This document shows positions 34,637 through 43,659 of a stretch of 64,000 nucleotides of DNA, piece after piece. The notes under the pieces are model-generated. The model did not search any database, was not told where the DNA came from, and worked only from the letters and a program-made list of their open reading frames with translations. Positions within the stretch are counted from its first letter, which is position 1, and every line of letters starts with the position of its first letter. The DNA comes from Nonomuraea cavernae (lineage in GTDB: Bacteria; Actinomycetota; Actinomycetes; Streptosporangiales; Streptosporangiaceae): the NCBI RefSeq assembly GCF_014646355.1, contig NZ_BMNH01000015.1:1-64000 (forward strand). The letters are read 5' to 3'. A program made the position numbers and the translations under genes.

Positions 34637-37035
34637 CCGAGCTGGATCCCGGCCTGGTGGGCGAGCAGATCGCCGAGAGCGACCAGATCTCGGAGCCGGG
34701 CGGCACCGGCGGGGAGATCGGCCGGTCGCGGCGGCGCAAGGAGGACGCCCGGCTGCTGACCGGGCACACGCGCTGGACCGACAACCTGGTTCAGCCGGGC
34801 ATGTTGTACGTCATGTTCCTGCGCAGCCCGATGGCGCACGCCCGGATCACCCGGGTGGACGTGTCGGGCGCGCGCGGCCTGCCGGGGGTGTTCGCCGCGT
34901 TCAGCGGCCAGGACTTCGCCGACGAGCAGGGCAGCCTGCCGTGCGCCTGGCCGGTGAGCGAGGACATCGTGATCCCGGACCACCCGCCGATGGCCGTGTC
35001 CGAGGTGCGTTACGTCGGTGAGGCCGTGGCCTGCGTCGTCGCGACGGACCGCTACCGGGCGGCCGACGCGCTGGAGGCCATCGAGGTCGACTACGAGCCG
35101 CTGCCCGCCGTCGTGGACATGAACGACGCGCTGACCGAGGGCAGCCCGAAGGTGCACGAGGCCGGCAATCAGGCGTTCACCGCCAAGATCACCTCGGGCG
35201 ACATCGAGGCGGCGTTCAGGGACGCGCCGGTCCTCATCGACCGGACCTACATCCAGCAGCGGCTCATCCCGAGCGCGATGGAGCCGCGCGCGGTGCTCGC
35301 GAGCACCGACGGCGACGGTTTCACGCTGTGGACCTCCACCCAGATCCCGCACGTGCTGCGGGTCATGCTGGCCGTGACGACCGGCATCCCCGAGCACAAG
35401 ATCCGCGTGGTGGCGCCCGACGTGGGCGGCGGGTTCGGCTCGAAGCTGCAGGTCACCGCCGAAGAGGTGCTGTGCCTGCTGCTGACCCGCAGGCTCGGCA
35501 GGCCGGTCAAGTGGACCGAGTCGCGCTCCGAGGGCAACCTGACCGTGCACCACGGCCGCGACCAGATCCAGCACATCAGGGTGGCGGCGGAGTCCGACGG
35601 GCGGATCCGGGGGCTCCAGGTGGACCTGCTGGCCGACATGGGCGCCTATCTCATGCTGGTCACACCGGGCATCCCGATGCTGGGCGCGGCCCTGTACAAC
35701 GCCATCTACAAGATGGACGCGTACGAGTTCGGCTGCACGGGTGTGTTCACCACCAAGATGCCGACCGACGCCTACCGGGGCGCCGGGCGGCCCGAGGCGA
35801 CGTACGCCATCGAGCGCGTCATGGACGAGCTGGCCGCCGAGCTGGGCCTGGACCCGGTGGAGGTGCGGCGGCGCAACTGGATCAGGCACGAGGAGTTCCC
35901 GTACACGACGATCGCCGGGCTGACGTACGACTCGGGCAACTACGAGGCGGCGACGGACCGGGCGATGGCGCTGTTCGGCTACGACAAGCTGCGGGCCGAA
36001 CAGGCCGACCGGCGTGACAGGGGCGACCCGGTCCAGCTCGGCATCGGTGTCAGCATCTACACCGAGATGTGCGGGCTGGCCCCGTCGAGGCTGCTCGGCG
36101 AGTCCAACTACGGCGCCGGCGGCTGGGAGCACGGCACGATCCGCATGCTGCCCACGGGCAAGGTCGAGGTGATCACCGGCACCTCCCCGCACGGCCAGGG
36201 ACACGTGACGGCGTGGAGCCAGATCGTGGCCGACACGCTGGGCGTGCCGTTCGAGGACATCACGGTGCTGCACGGCGACACGGCGATCTCGCACAAGGGC
36301 ATGGACACCTACGGCTCGCGCTCGCTGGTGGTCGGCGGCGTCGCGGTGCTGCAGGCGTGCGAGAAGGTCAAGGACAAGGCCCGCAAGCTGGCCGCGCACC
36401 TGCTGGAATGCTCTCCCGAGGACCTGGAGTTCGCCGAGGGGGCGTTCCAGGTGCGGGGCACCGACTCGCGGAAGACGATCCAGGAGCTGGCGTTCGCCGC
36501 GTTCACGGCGCACAGCCTGCCCGAGGGCGTGGAGGCCGGGCTCGACTCCGACTCCACGTTCGACCCGGACAACTACTCCTTCCCGCACGGCACCCACCTG
36601 TGCGCGGTGGAGGTCGACACCGAGACGGGCATGTCGAAGATCCGCTCGTACGTGGCGGTCGACGACGTGGGCAAGGTGATCAACCCGCTGATCGTCGACG
36701 GCCAGGTGCACGGCGGCATCGCCCAGGGCATCGCGCAGGCCCTGTACGAGGAGGCCGTCTACGACGCCGAGGGCAACCTGCTCACCACGACGATGGCCGA
36801 CTATCTGCTGCCGTCGGCGGCCGACCTGCCCACGTTCGTCACCGACCGGACCGAGACGCCGGCCACGAGCAACCCGCTGGGCGTCAAGGGCGTCGGCGAG
36901 GCGGGCACGATCGCCTCCACGCCGGCCGTCGTCAACGCCATCGTGGACGCCCTGCGCCCGCGCGGGATTCACGACGTCCAGATGCCGTGCACTCCCGAGC
37001 GTGTCTGGCGGGCCCTGGAAGGAGTTCGGCGATGA
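34633..37035 (+). CDS. Molybdenum-hydroxylase large subunit (form II CODH/xanthine oxidase family)
   Basis: An 800-residue catalytic subunit binding the molybdopterin-cytosine-dinucleotide cofactor. Landmarks are RRKEDARLLTGHTRWTDNL, DVGGGFGSKLQVTAEEV, the active-site loop AYRGAGRPEATYAIERVMDE, PHGQGHVTAWSQI and GVKGVGEAGTI with the probable catalytic Glu. True CO dehydrogenase (form I) has AYRCSFR in the active-site loop. The AYRGAGRPE here marks form II or related aldehyde/purine-type enzymes, so CO oxidation should not be assumed. The ATG overlaps the small-subunit stop, and the stop overlaps the FAD-subunit start. Confidence 0.9.
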   Translation: MTELDPGLVGEQIAESDQISEPGGTGGEIGRSRRRKEDARLLTGHTRWTDNLVQPGMLYVMFLRSPMAHARITRVDVSGARGLPGVFAAFSGQDFADEQGSLPCAWPVSEDIVIPDHPPMAVSEVRYVGEAVACVVATDRYRAADALEAIEVDYEPLPAVVDMNDALTEGSPKVHEAGNQAFTAKITSGDIEAAFRDAPVLIDRTYIQQRLIPSAMEPRAVLASTDGDGFTLWTSTQIPHVLRVMLAVTTGIPEHKIRVVAPDVGGGFGSKLQVTAEEVLCLLLTRRLGRPVKWTESRSEGNLTVHHGRDQIQHIRVAAESDGRIRGLQVDLLADMGAYLMLVTPGIPMLGAALYNAIYKMDAYEFGCTGVFTTKMPTDAYRGAGRPEATYAIERVMDELAAELGLDPVEVRRRNWIRHEEFPYTTIAGLTYDSGNYEAATDRAMALFGYDKLRAEQADRRDRGDPVQLGIGVSIYTEMCGLAPSRLLGESNYGAGGWEHGTIRMLPTGKVEVITGTSPHGQGHVTAWSQIVADTLGVPFEDITVLHGDTAISHKGMDTYGSRSLVVGGVAVLQACEKVKDKARKLAAHLLECSPEDLEFAEGAFQVRGTDSRKTIQELAFAAFTAHSLPEGVEAGLDSDSTFDPDNYSFPHGTHLCAVEVDTETGMSKIRSYVAVDDVGKVINPLIVDGQVHGGIAQGIAQALYEEAVYDAEGNLLTTTMADYLLPSAADLPTFVTDRTETPATSNPLGVKGVGEAGTIASTPAVVNAIVDALRPRGIHDVQMPCTPERVWRALEGVRR

Positions 37036-37886
37036 TCCCTGCCACGTTCGACTACGTCCGTCCCGGCTCGCTCGACGAGGCCTGCCAGGCGCTCGCCTCG
37101 GACGAGGACGCCAAGGCGCTCGCGGGCGGGCAGTCACTGCTGCCCTTGTTGCGGCTGCGGCTGGCCTATCCGTCGACGCTGGTCGACCTCGGGCGGCTGC
37201 CCGAGCTGACCGGCGTGCACGACCGCGGCGACCATGTGTTCATCGGCGCGATGACCACGCACGACGAGGTGATGCGCTCCAGCCTGGTCAATTCGGCCTG
37301 CCCGCTGGTCGCGCTGACCACCGCCACGGTGGCCGACCCCGCGGTACGGCACCGCGGCACGTTCGGCGGCTCACTGGCCCACGCCGACCCGGCGGCCGAC
37401 CTGCCGGCCGTGGTGCTGGCGCTGGACGGCGTGCTCGTGGCCCGGTCGGCGGAGGGCGAGCGGGAGATCCCCGCCGCCGAGTTCTTCGTCGACTACCTGG
37501 AGTCCGCGCTGCGACCGGGAGAGATCCTGCTCGGGGCGCGGATTCCCAAGCTGGGCGACGGCTGGGGCTATCACTACGAGAAGTTCCACCGGACCGCGCA
37601 GGCGTGGCCCATCGTCGGGGTGGCCGCGGCCGTCCGGCGTTCCAACGGCTCGATCCAGGAGGCCAGGATCGGGCTGACCAACATGGGCCCGACGCCGCTG
37701 CGGGCCCGTGCGGTGGAGAGCGCGCTGCAGGGCGCGGAGCTGGGTGACCAGGTCCGCCAGGCGTGCGAGCAGGCGGCGGAGGGCACCTCGCCGTCGGGCG
37801 ACCTGCACGCCCAGCCCGACTATCGGCGGCATCTGGCCAGGGTGCTGACCCATCGCGCGATCCGCACCGCCGCCGGTTCTCCCTGA
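37032..37886 (+). CDS. Molybdenum-hydroxylase FAD subunit (CoxM-like)
   Basis: A 284-residue flavoprotein that receives electrons from the [2Fe-2S] subunit. FAD-binding motifs are KALAGGQSLLPLLRLRL near residue 32 and ATVADPAVRHRGTFGGSLAH followed by ADPAADL near 110. The C-terminal domain resembles CODH flavoprotein C-terminal folds (EARIGLTNMGPTPLRARAVE). The ATG overlaps the large-subunit stop (ATGA), completing a small-large-medium order. A hairpin follows. Confidence 0.94.
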   Translation: MIPATFDYVRPGSLDEACQALASDEDAKALAGGQSLLPLLRLRLAYPSTLVDLGRLPELTGVHDRGDHVFIGAMTTHDEVMRSSLVNSACPLVALTTATVADPAVRHRGTFGGSLAHADPAADLPAVVLALDGVLVARSAEGEREIPAAEFFVDYLESALRPGEILLGARIPKLGDGWGYHYEKFHRTAQAWPIVGVAAAVRRSNGSIQEARIGLTNMGPTPLRARAVESALQGAELGDQVRQACEQAAEGTSPSGDLHAQPDYRRHLARVLTHRAIRTAAGSP

Positions 37887-37896
37887 CCTCGGCTCC

Positions 37897-37925
37897 GGGG
37901 GCGTCCCCTCTTCCGGGGCGCCCCC
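37897..37925 (+). terminator. Hairpin after the molybdenum-hydroxylase operon
   Basis: GGGGGCGTCCCC (37897-37908) pairs with GGGGCGCCCCC (37915-37925), with one bulged T and a 6-base loop. TTAT follows. It may end most transcripts before the CoxG-like gene. Confidence 0.65.
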
Positions 37926-37967
37926 TTATCGACGTAATGTCGCAATAGCGGGAAAAGGAGCGGATCG

Positions 37968-38735
37968 ATGGCGATGCGGTTCGAGCACGACTTCACGGTT
38001 CCGGTCCCGATCGAGCAGGCGTGGGCGGTGCTGCTCGACGTGGAACGGGTCGCGCCGTGCCTGCCGGGCGCCGCGCTCGACACCGTCGAGGGCGACGAGT
38101 TCACCGGCCGGATGAAGATCAAGGTGGGACCGATCACCGTGACCTATCGCGGCTCGGCCAGGTTCGAGGACGTCGACAAGGACGCGCACACGCTCACGAT
38201 CCAGGCGTCGGGCAAGGAGTCCCGCGGCACCGGCACGGCCGCGGCCACCGTCAAGGCGACGCTGAGCCCGGCCGACGGCTCGACCGCCGTCGCGGTGGAG
38301 TCGTCGTTCAACGTGACCGGGCGTCCGGCGCAGTTCGGCCGCGGCGTGATGGCCGAGGTGGGCGGCAAGCTGATCGACAGATTCGCGGCCAATCTCGCCG
38401 ACCTGCTGGCCGAGCCGGCCCACGAGTTTCCGGCAGCCCCGGCCGTGCCCGTGCCCGCAGAAGGGGCCGCGGAAGTGCCCGAAGAAGGGCCCGCGGAAGG
38501 GCCCGTAGAAGGGCCGGCGGTAGTGGAGGAGCGCCACCTCAGCGCGGTGCCCTCGCCTCCCGATCAGGACATCCGGCCGGCCGGCACGCTGCGCACCTCG
38601 CGCACGCCGGACGAGGAGGCGCTTGATCTCCTGGAGATCGCGGGCACGCCGCTGCTCAAGCGGCTCGCGCCGGTCGCCGGAGCGGTCGCCGCACTGCTGC
38701 TGATCGGCTGGCTGATCAGACGGCTCATGCGCTAA
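37968..38735 (+). CDS. Membrane-anchored SRPBCC (CoxG-like) protein
   Basis: A 255-residue protein. Residues 1-150 form a START/SRPBCC fold (MRFEHDFTVPVPIEQAWAVL, then VERVAPCLPGAALDTVEGDE) like CoxG, which helps assemble or anchor CO dehydrogenase at the membrane. An acidic Pro/Glu/Gly repeat linker (GAAEVPEEGPAEGPVEGPAV) follows. A C-terminal membrane helix (VAGAVAALLLIGWLIRRLMR) ends the chain. The anchor agrees with the CoxG role of recruiting the enzyme to the membrane. AAGGAG precedes the ATG. Confidence 0.85.
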   Translation: MAMRFEHDFTVPVPIEQAWAVLLDVERVAPCLPGAALDTVEGDEFTGRMKIKVGPITVTYRGSARFEDVDKDAHTLTIQASGKESRGTGTAAATVKATLSPADGSTAVAVESSFNVTGRPAQFGRGVMAEVGGKLIDRFAANLADLLAEPAHEFPAAPAVPVPAEGAAEVPEEGPAEGPVEGPAVVEERHLSAVPSPPDQDIRPAGTLRTSRTPDEEALDLLEIAGTPLLKRLAPVAGAVAALLLIGWLIRRLMR

Positions 38736-38821
38736 TTCCAGCAAAAACACCATCAAGTCCGGACACATCTCCCGAACAGGGGGAATGCCTCTCTCCACGT
38801 GTCTGACTCGGGGGTGTTGGC

Positions 38822-41461
38822 ATGCCGGCGTGCAGTGTCGTCGTGATCACGTACAACGATGCCGAGCGGCTGCCCAGGGCGGTGCGCTCCGTGCTCCGGC
38901 AGTCCCTGCGCGACCTCGAGGTCGTCATCGCCGACGACTCCTCGACCGACGAGACGCCCAGGGTGGCCGAGGAGCTCATGCGCGCCGACCCGCGCGTGCG
39001 CTACCTGCGCCGGCAGGCCAACAGCGGCGGCTGCGGCGCCCCCAGGAACGACGGCCTCGACGCCGCCACCGCGCCGTACGTGATGTTCCTCGACAGCGAC
39101 GACGAGCTGCCCCGGCACGCCTGCAAGAGCCTGCTGACCGAGATCGAGCGGACCGGCGCCGACTTCGTCTCCGGGCAGATCTCCCGCCTGTACGAGTGGA
39201 ACGGCCGGATGCAGCGCTACTACCCGACGCTGTTCGCCAGGCGCAGGGTGGTGCCGGGCATCCGCGCCGAGCCGGAGCTGTTCCTCGACTCCTTCACCAC
39301 CAACAAGCTCTACAGCGTCCGCTTCCTGCGCGACGCGATGCTGCGCTTCCCCGAGGACATCCACTACGAGGACCACGTCTTCGCCACCGAGTTGTACGCC
39401 ACGTCCCACCGGTTCGCGGTCGTGCCGTGGGTCGTCTACCACTGGCGGCGCGGGCGCGACCGCACGTCCATCTCGCTCAGCATCAAGGAGATGGACAACG
39501 TGCGCCACCGGGTCGTCGCGGCCCGGCGGAGCGACGACGTGCTGCGCCGTCACGGCGCGGACGACCTGCTGCCCGCCCGGCAGGAACGCTTCCTGCGCCA
39601 GGACCTGCGCGTCTACCTCAACCCGCTGCCGACGCGCGACCGGGTGTGGGTCAAGGAGTTCGCGGCGGTCGTGCGGCCGTACCTGGCGGAGATCCCCGCC
39701 GGTGTGCTGCGGCGGATCGACCCGATGACCCGGGTCTGCTGCCATCTCATCCTCGACGACCGGATCGACGACCTCAGGATCGCCGCGAGCTCGCTGACCG
39801 GCCCCAAGGCGCCGCCCCGGGCCGCCGTGCGGAGCGACGGGCGTACGTACTGGGGCACCACGGTCGCGCCCGGCATGGACATCACCGCCCTGCGGCTGGC
39901 CGAGCTGCCCTTCAGCGCCAGCCGACTGCGGCACGAGGTGACCGAGATCGCCGCCGACGGCGACCGGGTCCGGATGACCGTGCACAGCTACGACCCGTTC
40001 GGCGCGCTGCCCGTCGACCGGAAGGCGTTCCTGCGGCTCGGCCGGACGCGGATCCCCATCGAGCCCGAGCCGTCGGGCGAGGGCGGCTACATCAGCGAGA
40101 TCACCTTCACCCCCCGGGCCGGCTGCGAGCCGCGCATCGGCTTCACCCGCCTGTCCGACGGCCACACGACGACCGACCGGCTGATGGCGGACCCCGGACT
40201 GCGGCCGATCGAGCTGCCGGGTGTCACCGTGACGACCGACGGTAACGCCTCCTACCTGCGGATACAGTCGCGCTCGCGGCTGCGCCCGCTGGCCCGGCGG
40301 ATCAGGCGCGCGGTGCTCAGGCGCGTCAGCACGCCGGCCGGCAAGCTGCGCTTCTACAAGGCGGTGATCCGGCTGCTGCCGCCCCGGCGCGACCTGGCCC
40401 TGTTCGAGTCGGACGTCGGCAAGGGCTGCACCGGCAGCCCGCGCGCCATCTACGACGAGCTGCGGCGACGCGCGCTGCCGATCGACGTGGTCTGGTCGGT
40501 GGCCAGGGGCCACCGGCGCGCCCTCCCCGCCGACGCTCGGGTGGTGCGCCGGGGCAGCTGGCGCCACGTCTGGACGATGGCCCGCGCCGGCGTCTGGGTG
40601 GACAGCCACGGCTTCCCGCTCGACTACCCGAAACCCCGCCGCACCCGCTACCTGCAGACCTGGCACGGGCAGGGCATCAAGTCCGTCGGATTCGACGCGC
40701 CGGACCTGCGCGCGGACTTCGACCGGCCACGCGCCCAGTGGCGCGCCGCCGTCGCGCGCTGGGACGCGCTGGTCTCGCCCAGCGAGGAGTTCTCGCGCCA
40801 CTTCCTGACCGCCAACGGCTACACCGGCCCGGTCTACAGGTACGGGACGCCGCGTTGCGACGCCCTGGTCAACGGGACGTCCCGCGACGACGTGCGGGTC
40901 CGGCTGGAGATCCCCGCCGGACGCAAGGTGCTTCTGTACGCGCCCACCTACCGCGACCGGGCCAAGGGCAGCGGCGCCTCGGTGCGCGTGAACCTCGACC
41001 TCATGGCCGAGGAGCTGCGCGACGAGTGGGTGATCGTGCTCCGGACCCACCCGGTGGAGAGCTACGAGGTGCCGTCGCACCTGCGGCACTTCGTCCGGCC
41101 CGCCGGGTCGTACCCCGAGATCAACGACCTGATCCTGGCCTCCGACGCGCTGCTGACCGACTACTCGTCGGTGATGTGCGACTACGCGCTCACCGGCAGG
41201 CCGATGCTGTTCCACATCGACGACTGGGACGACTACCGGCTCTCCGAGCGGGGCGTCTACCACGACCTGCCGGCCATCGCCCCGGGGCCGTGCGTGACCA
41301 CGACCAGCGAGCTGATCGACCGGATCCGCGATCTGCCCGCCACGCACGCCTCCTACGCCGACCGGTACGCGGCCTTCAGGAAGCTGTGGTGCGCCGACGA
41401 GCGGGGCGACGCGGCGGCCAGGATCGTGACGGACTTCTTCGAGACCCGGGAGGTTTCGTGA
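38822..41461 (+). CDS. GT2 glycosyltransferase fused to CDP-glycerol glycerophosphotransferase (TagF-like)
   Basis: An 879-residue bifunctional glycan enzyme. The N-terminal GT2 domain has SVVVITYNDAERLPRAVRSV and VMFLDSDDELP (DxD). A beta-rich middle region (about 330-470) follows. The C-terminal TagF-type domain has YLQTWHGQGIKSVGF (His615), LLYAPTYRDRAKG near 706, VILRTHPVES and LLTDYSSVMCDYALTGRPM. TagF enzymes polymerise glycerol-phosphate or related polyol-phosphate units of teichoic acids at the inner face of the membrane. The fusion could add a sugar and a polyol phosphate in alternation. The stop overlaps the next start (GTGA). Confidence 0.92.
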   Translation: MPACSVVVITYNDAERLPRAVRSVLRQSLRDLEVVIADDSSTDETPRVAEELMRADPRVRYLRRQANSGGCGAPRNDGLDAATAPYVMFLDSDDELPRHACKSLLTEIERTGADFVSGQISRLYEWNGRMQRYYPTLFARRRVVPGIRAEPELFLDSFTTNKLYSVRFLRDAMLRFPEDIHYEDHVFATELYATSHRFAVVPWVVYHWRRGRDRTSISLSIKEMDNVRHRVVAARRSDDVLRRHGADDLLPARQERFLRQDLRVYLNPLPTRDRVWVKEFAAVVRPYLAEIPAGVLRRIDPMTRVCCHLILDDRIDDLRIAASSLTGPKAPPRAAVRSDGRTYWGTTVAPGMDITALRLAELPFSASRLRHEVTEIAADGDRVRMTVHSYDPFGALPVDRKAFLRLGRTRIPIEPEPSGEGGYISEITFTPRAGCEPRIGFTRLSDGHTTTDRLMADPGLRPIELPGVTVTTDGNASYLRIQSRSRLRPLARRIRRAVLRRVSTPAGKLRFYKAVIRLLPPRRDLALFESDVGKGCTGSPRAIYDELRRRALPIDVVWSVARGHRRALPADARVVRRGSWRHVWTMARAGVWVDSHGFPLDYPKPRRTRYLQTWHGQGIKSVGFDAPDLRADFDRPRAQWRAAVARWDALVSPSEEFSRHFLTANGYTGPVYRYGTPRCDALVNGTSRDDVRVRLEIPAGRKVLLYAPTYRDRAKGSGASVRVNLDLMAEELRDEWVIVLRTHPVESYEVPSHLRHFVRPAGSYPEINDLILASDALLTDYSSVMCDYALTGRPMLFHIDDWDDYRLSERGVYHDLPAIAPGPCVTTTSELIDRIRDLPATHASYADRYAAFRKLWCADERGDAAARIVTDFFETREVS

Positions 41462-42522
41462 ACGTGGTCTTCGCCTGCCTGGACGCCGACACGCTGGGCG
41501 GCATCCAGCAGGTGACGCACACCCTGGCGCAGGGCCTGGCCGGGCGCGGGCACGAGGTGCACGTCATCGGCGTGCACCGGGCCCGCGCGCCGTTCCGCTA
41601 CGTGGACGAGCCGCTCTACCGGCAGCACGTGATCAGCCGCCACCCGCTGGACACCGTCGGCCGGTCGGCGCGCGCGGCGGCCGATCGCCGCCTGGCCAGG
41701 CTGCTCGCCACGATGCCTCCCGGTTTCGTGATCATGACCTCGCCCGGGATGGTGACCCGGATGGCGGGCGCGGTGCCCGCCTCGCTGCGGCCGATCGGCC
41801 AGTACCACGGCTCCTACGAGCACGCCCGCGACTGCTGGCACCTCAACTCGATCCGCGCCCACTACCCGGAGCTCGACCAGGCCGTCTTCCTGAGCCCGGA
41901 CGACGCGTGGCGGTTCGCCGAGCACGCGCTGCTACCCAACACCTGGTCGGTGCCCAACCCGCTGGCCGCCTGGCCCGAGAAGGTCTCGACGCTGGAGACG
42001 CCCCGGGTGCTGGGCATCGGGCGGTTGGAGGGGGTCAAGCGGTTCGACCGGCTGATCAGCGCGTTCGCCAGATCGGACGCCCCGCCCGGCTGGGAGCTGC
42101 ACCTGATCGGCGACGGCGCCGAGCGGGACCGGCTGCGCGCCCACGCGATCCGGGAGGGCGTCGAGGAGCGGGTCGTCTTCAGGGGCCGCGTGCCCGCCGC
42201 CGAGATGCCGCGCGAATACCTCGGCGCCTCGATCCTGGCGGTGACCAGCGAGCACGAGGGGTTGCCCATCGTGCTGCTGGAGTCGGCCGCGCACGGCGTG
42301 CCCGCGGTGGCCTTCGAGGTGTCGGGCGGGGTCCGCTCGGTGGCTCCCGTGCTCGTCCCGCCCGGCGACGTGGACGCCTTCGGCCAGGAACTGGCCGGGC
42401 TCATGGGCTCCGTGCAGGAGCGGCGGCGGCTGGGCGCCACCGCCCGGGCCACGGCCGAGGCGTTCCTCCTCGACCACGTCCTGGACGGCTGGGAGTCGCT
42501 GTTCGCCCACATCGAGCGCTGA
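41458..42522 (+). CDS. GT4-family glycosyltransferase
   Basis: A 354-residue GT-B enzyme. The N-terminal domain has ADTLGGIQQVTHTLAQGLAG. The C-terminal nucleotide-sugar site has GIGRLEGVKRFDRLISAF and LAVTSEHEGLPIVLLESAAH (the E-x7-E motif), typical of retaining GT4 transferases. It is translationally coupled to the GT2-TagF gene, so it probably adds a sugar to the same polymer or its linkage unit. Donor and acceptor are unknown. Confidence 0.9.
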   Translation: MNVVFACLDADTLGGIQQVTHTLAQGLAGRGHEVHVIGVHRARAPFRYVDEPLYRQHVISRHPLDTVGRSARAAADRRLARLLATMPPGFVIMTSPGMVTRMAGAVPASLRPIGQYHGSYEHARDCWHLNSIRAHYPELDQAVFLSPDDAWRFAEHALLPNTWSVPNPLAAWPEKVSTLETPRVLGIGRLEGVKRFDRLISAFARSDAPPGWELHLIGDGAERDRLRAHAIREGVEERVVFRGRVPAAEMPREYLGASILAVTSEHEGLPIVLLESAAHGVPAVAFEVSGGVRSVAPVLVPPGDVDAFGQELAGLMGSVQERRRLGATARATAEAFLLDHVLDGWESLFAHIER

Positions 42523-42529
42523 CCCCCGC

Positions 42530-42615
42530 AGCGTCCGGCCGGCCGACTCGGCAGCCCCACAGCCTCCGGCCGGCCATCTCGGCAGGTCTAAAGCGTCCGG
42601 TCGGCCATCTCGGGC
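42530..42615. repeat. Three 24-bp copies with a 31-bp period at the sulfotransferase 3' end
   Basis: AGC(G/C)TCCGG(C/T)CGGCC(G/A) followed by (A/T)CTCGG(C/G) occurs at 42530-42553, 42561-42584 and 42592-42615. The third copy codes for the last residues of the sulfotransferase (EMADRTL). The other two lie beyond its stop codon. Confidence 0.75.
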
Positions 42616-43637
42616 GAGTCGATCCGCTGGCGCGGCACGCCGGCGATCGCCCGCTGGCCGCTCGTGAGCAGCGCGGCCACCGGGCTGGGCTCGCGCAGCC
42701 GGTTGATGCGGTCGCGCATGTTCTTGCGCAGCCGGCTGGCGCGGCGCTTCTGCATGGTCTTCTGGCACGCGGCCAGGTGCGCCTTGGCGGCGGGAGCCGC
42801 GCCGGTCAGCTCGTAGCCCTGGCTCACCAGCCGGTCACCGAGGACGTCCTCGCACAGCGCGATCTCCCAGTTCTCCAGCCGCGCGGCCCAGCTGCCCACG
42901 CGGGCGCGCGTGACGTCGCCGTGGGTGTTGCTGTGCCAGACCTTGTGCACGGGCACGGCCACGCTGGCCGCCTCGCGCGGCGAGATCATCGCCTCGTCGA
43001 AGTCCTCCTCCAGGAAGACGCAGAGCTTCTTCAGCTCGGTCGACGGGTCGTCGGTGAGGTCCTCGTACCGCAGCTCGTAGTAGCTGTCGGCGGCCATCGT
43101 CCGCCGCAGCTTGGCTCCCGCGTCCATCGCCTCGGCCCAGGTGGAGACCGCGTGGAAGGAGTTGTGCGTGAACCAGGGCATCTCCTTCAGCGAGGCCACG
43201 CAGTCGCGGCCGTCCCTGATCAGGTGGATGAACTGGGCGTCGGGGAAGAGCCTGAGCAGCATGTCGACCTGCTTGACGTAGCTGGGCCGCTTGTCTCCCC
43301 AGCGGGGCTTGTCGAAGCGGTCGGCGTACATCCGGAAGGTCGTCCCGATCACCGAGCCGAGCGAGCCGGGGCCCTCGACGCACTGCCGGACGAACTCGTC
43401 CTTGTCGATCTTGAGCTCGTGGAACTTCGTGGTCCGGTCACCCGCGATCCACTCGGCGAGGGCCTGACGGCGCTGCGCGAGGCGCATGTCGCCGAACATC
43501 CGGCGGCGTTGGTAGGCGGGTACGAGGTACCGCGTCTCCGGCGGCACCGCGATCCGCGGGTGCGAGTGAAGCATGAGCTGCAGCATCGTGGTGCCGGACC
43601 GCGGGCAGCCGACGACGAACACTGGGCGATCGGACAT
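42588..43637 (-). CDS. PAPS-dependent sulfotransferase
   Basis: A 349-residue sulfotransferase of the bacterial Sulfotransfer_3 type. The 5'-phosphosulfate loop is VFVVGCPRSGTTMLQLMLHS at the N-terminus. LIRDGRDCVASLKEMPWF is the 3'-phosphate-binding segment, and YYELRYEDLTDDPSTELKKL is typical of the family. It would transfer sulfate from PAPS to a hydroxyl or amine of the glycan or a lipid carrier. A basic C-terminal tail (MQKRRASRLRKNMRDRINRL) is notable. The ATG at 43637 is preferred to a longer frame. It is the last gene of a three-gene minus-strand group. Confidence 0.9.
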   Translation of the reverse strand: MSDRPVFVVGCPRSGTTMLQLMLHSHPRIAVPPETRYLVPAYQRRRMFGDMRLAQRRQALAEWIAGDRTTKFHELKIDKDEFVRQCVEGPGSLGSVIGTTFRMYADRFDKPRWGDKRPSYVKQVDMLLRLFPDAQFIHLIRDGRDCVASLKEMPWFTHNSFHAVSTWAEAMDAGAKLRRTMAADSYYELRYEDLTDDPSTELKKLCVFLEEDFDEAMISPREAASVAVPVHKVWHSNTHGDVTRARVGSWAARLENWEIALCEDVLGDRLVSQGYELTGAAPAAKAHLAACQKTMQKRRASRLRKNMRDRINRLREPSPVAALLTSGQRAIAGVPRQRIDSPEMADRTL

Positions 43638-43659
43638 TTTCGTTCTAACCCCCGAAAAC

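Noticed and set aside
34633..37035. Genuine (form I) aerobic CO dehydrogenase
   Set aside because: The active-site loop is AYRGAGRPE, not the Cys-containing AYRCSFR required for the Cu-Mo CO-oxidising site.
34567..37137. 856-codon minus-strand frame over the molybdenum-hydroxylase large subunit
   Set aside because: Same cause: codon-position bias of a strongly conserved gene keeps the antisense frame open.
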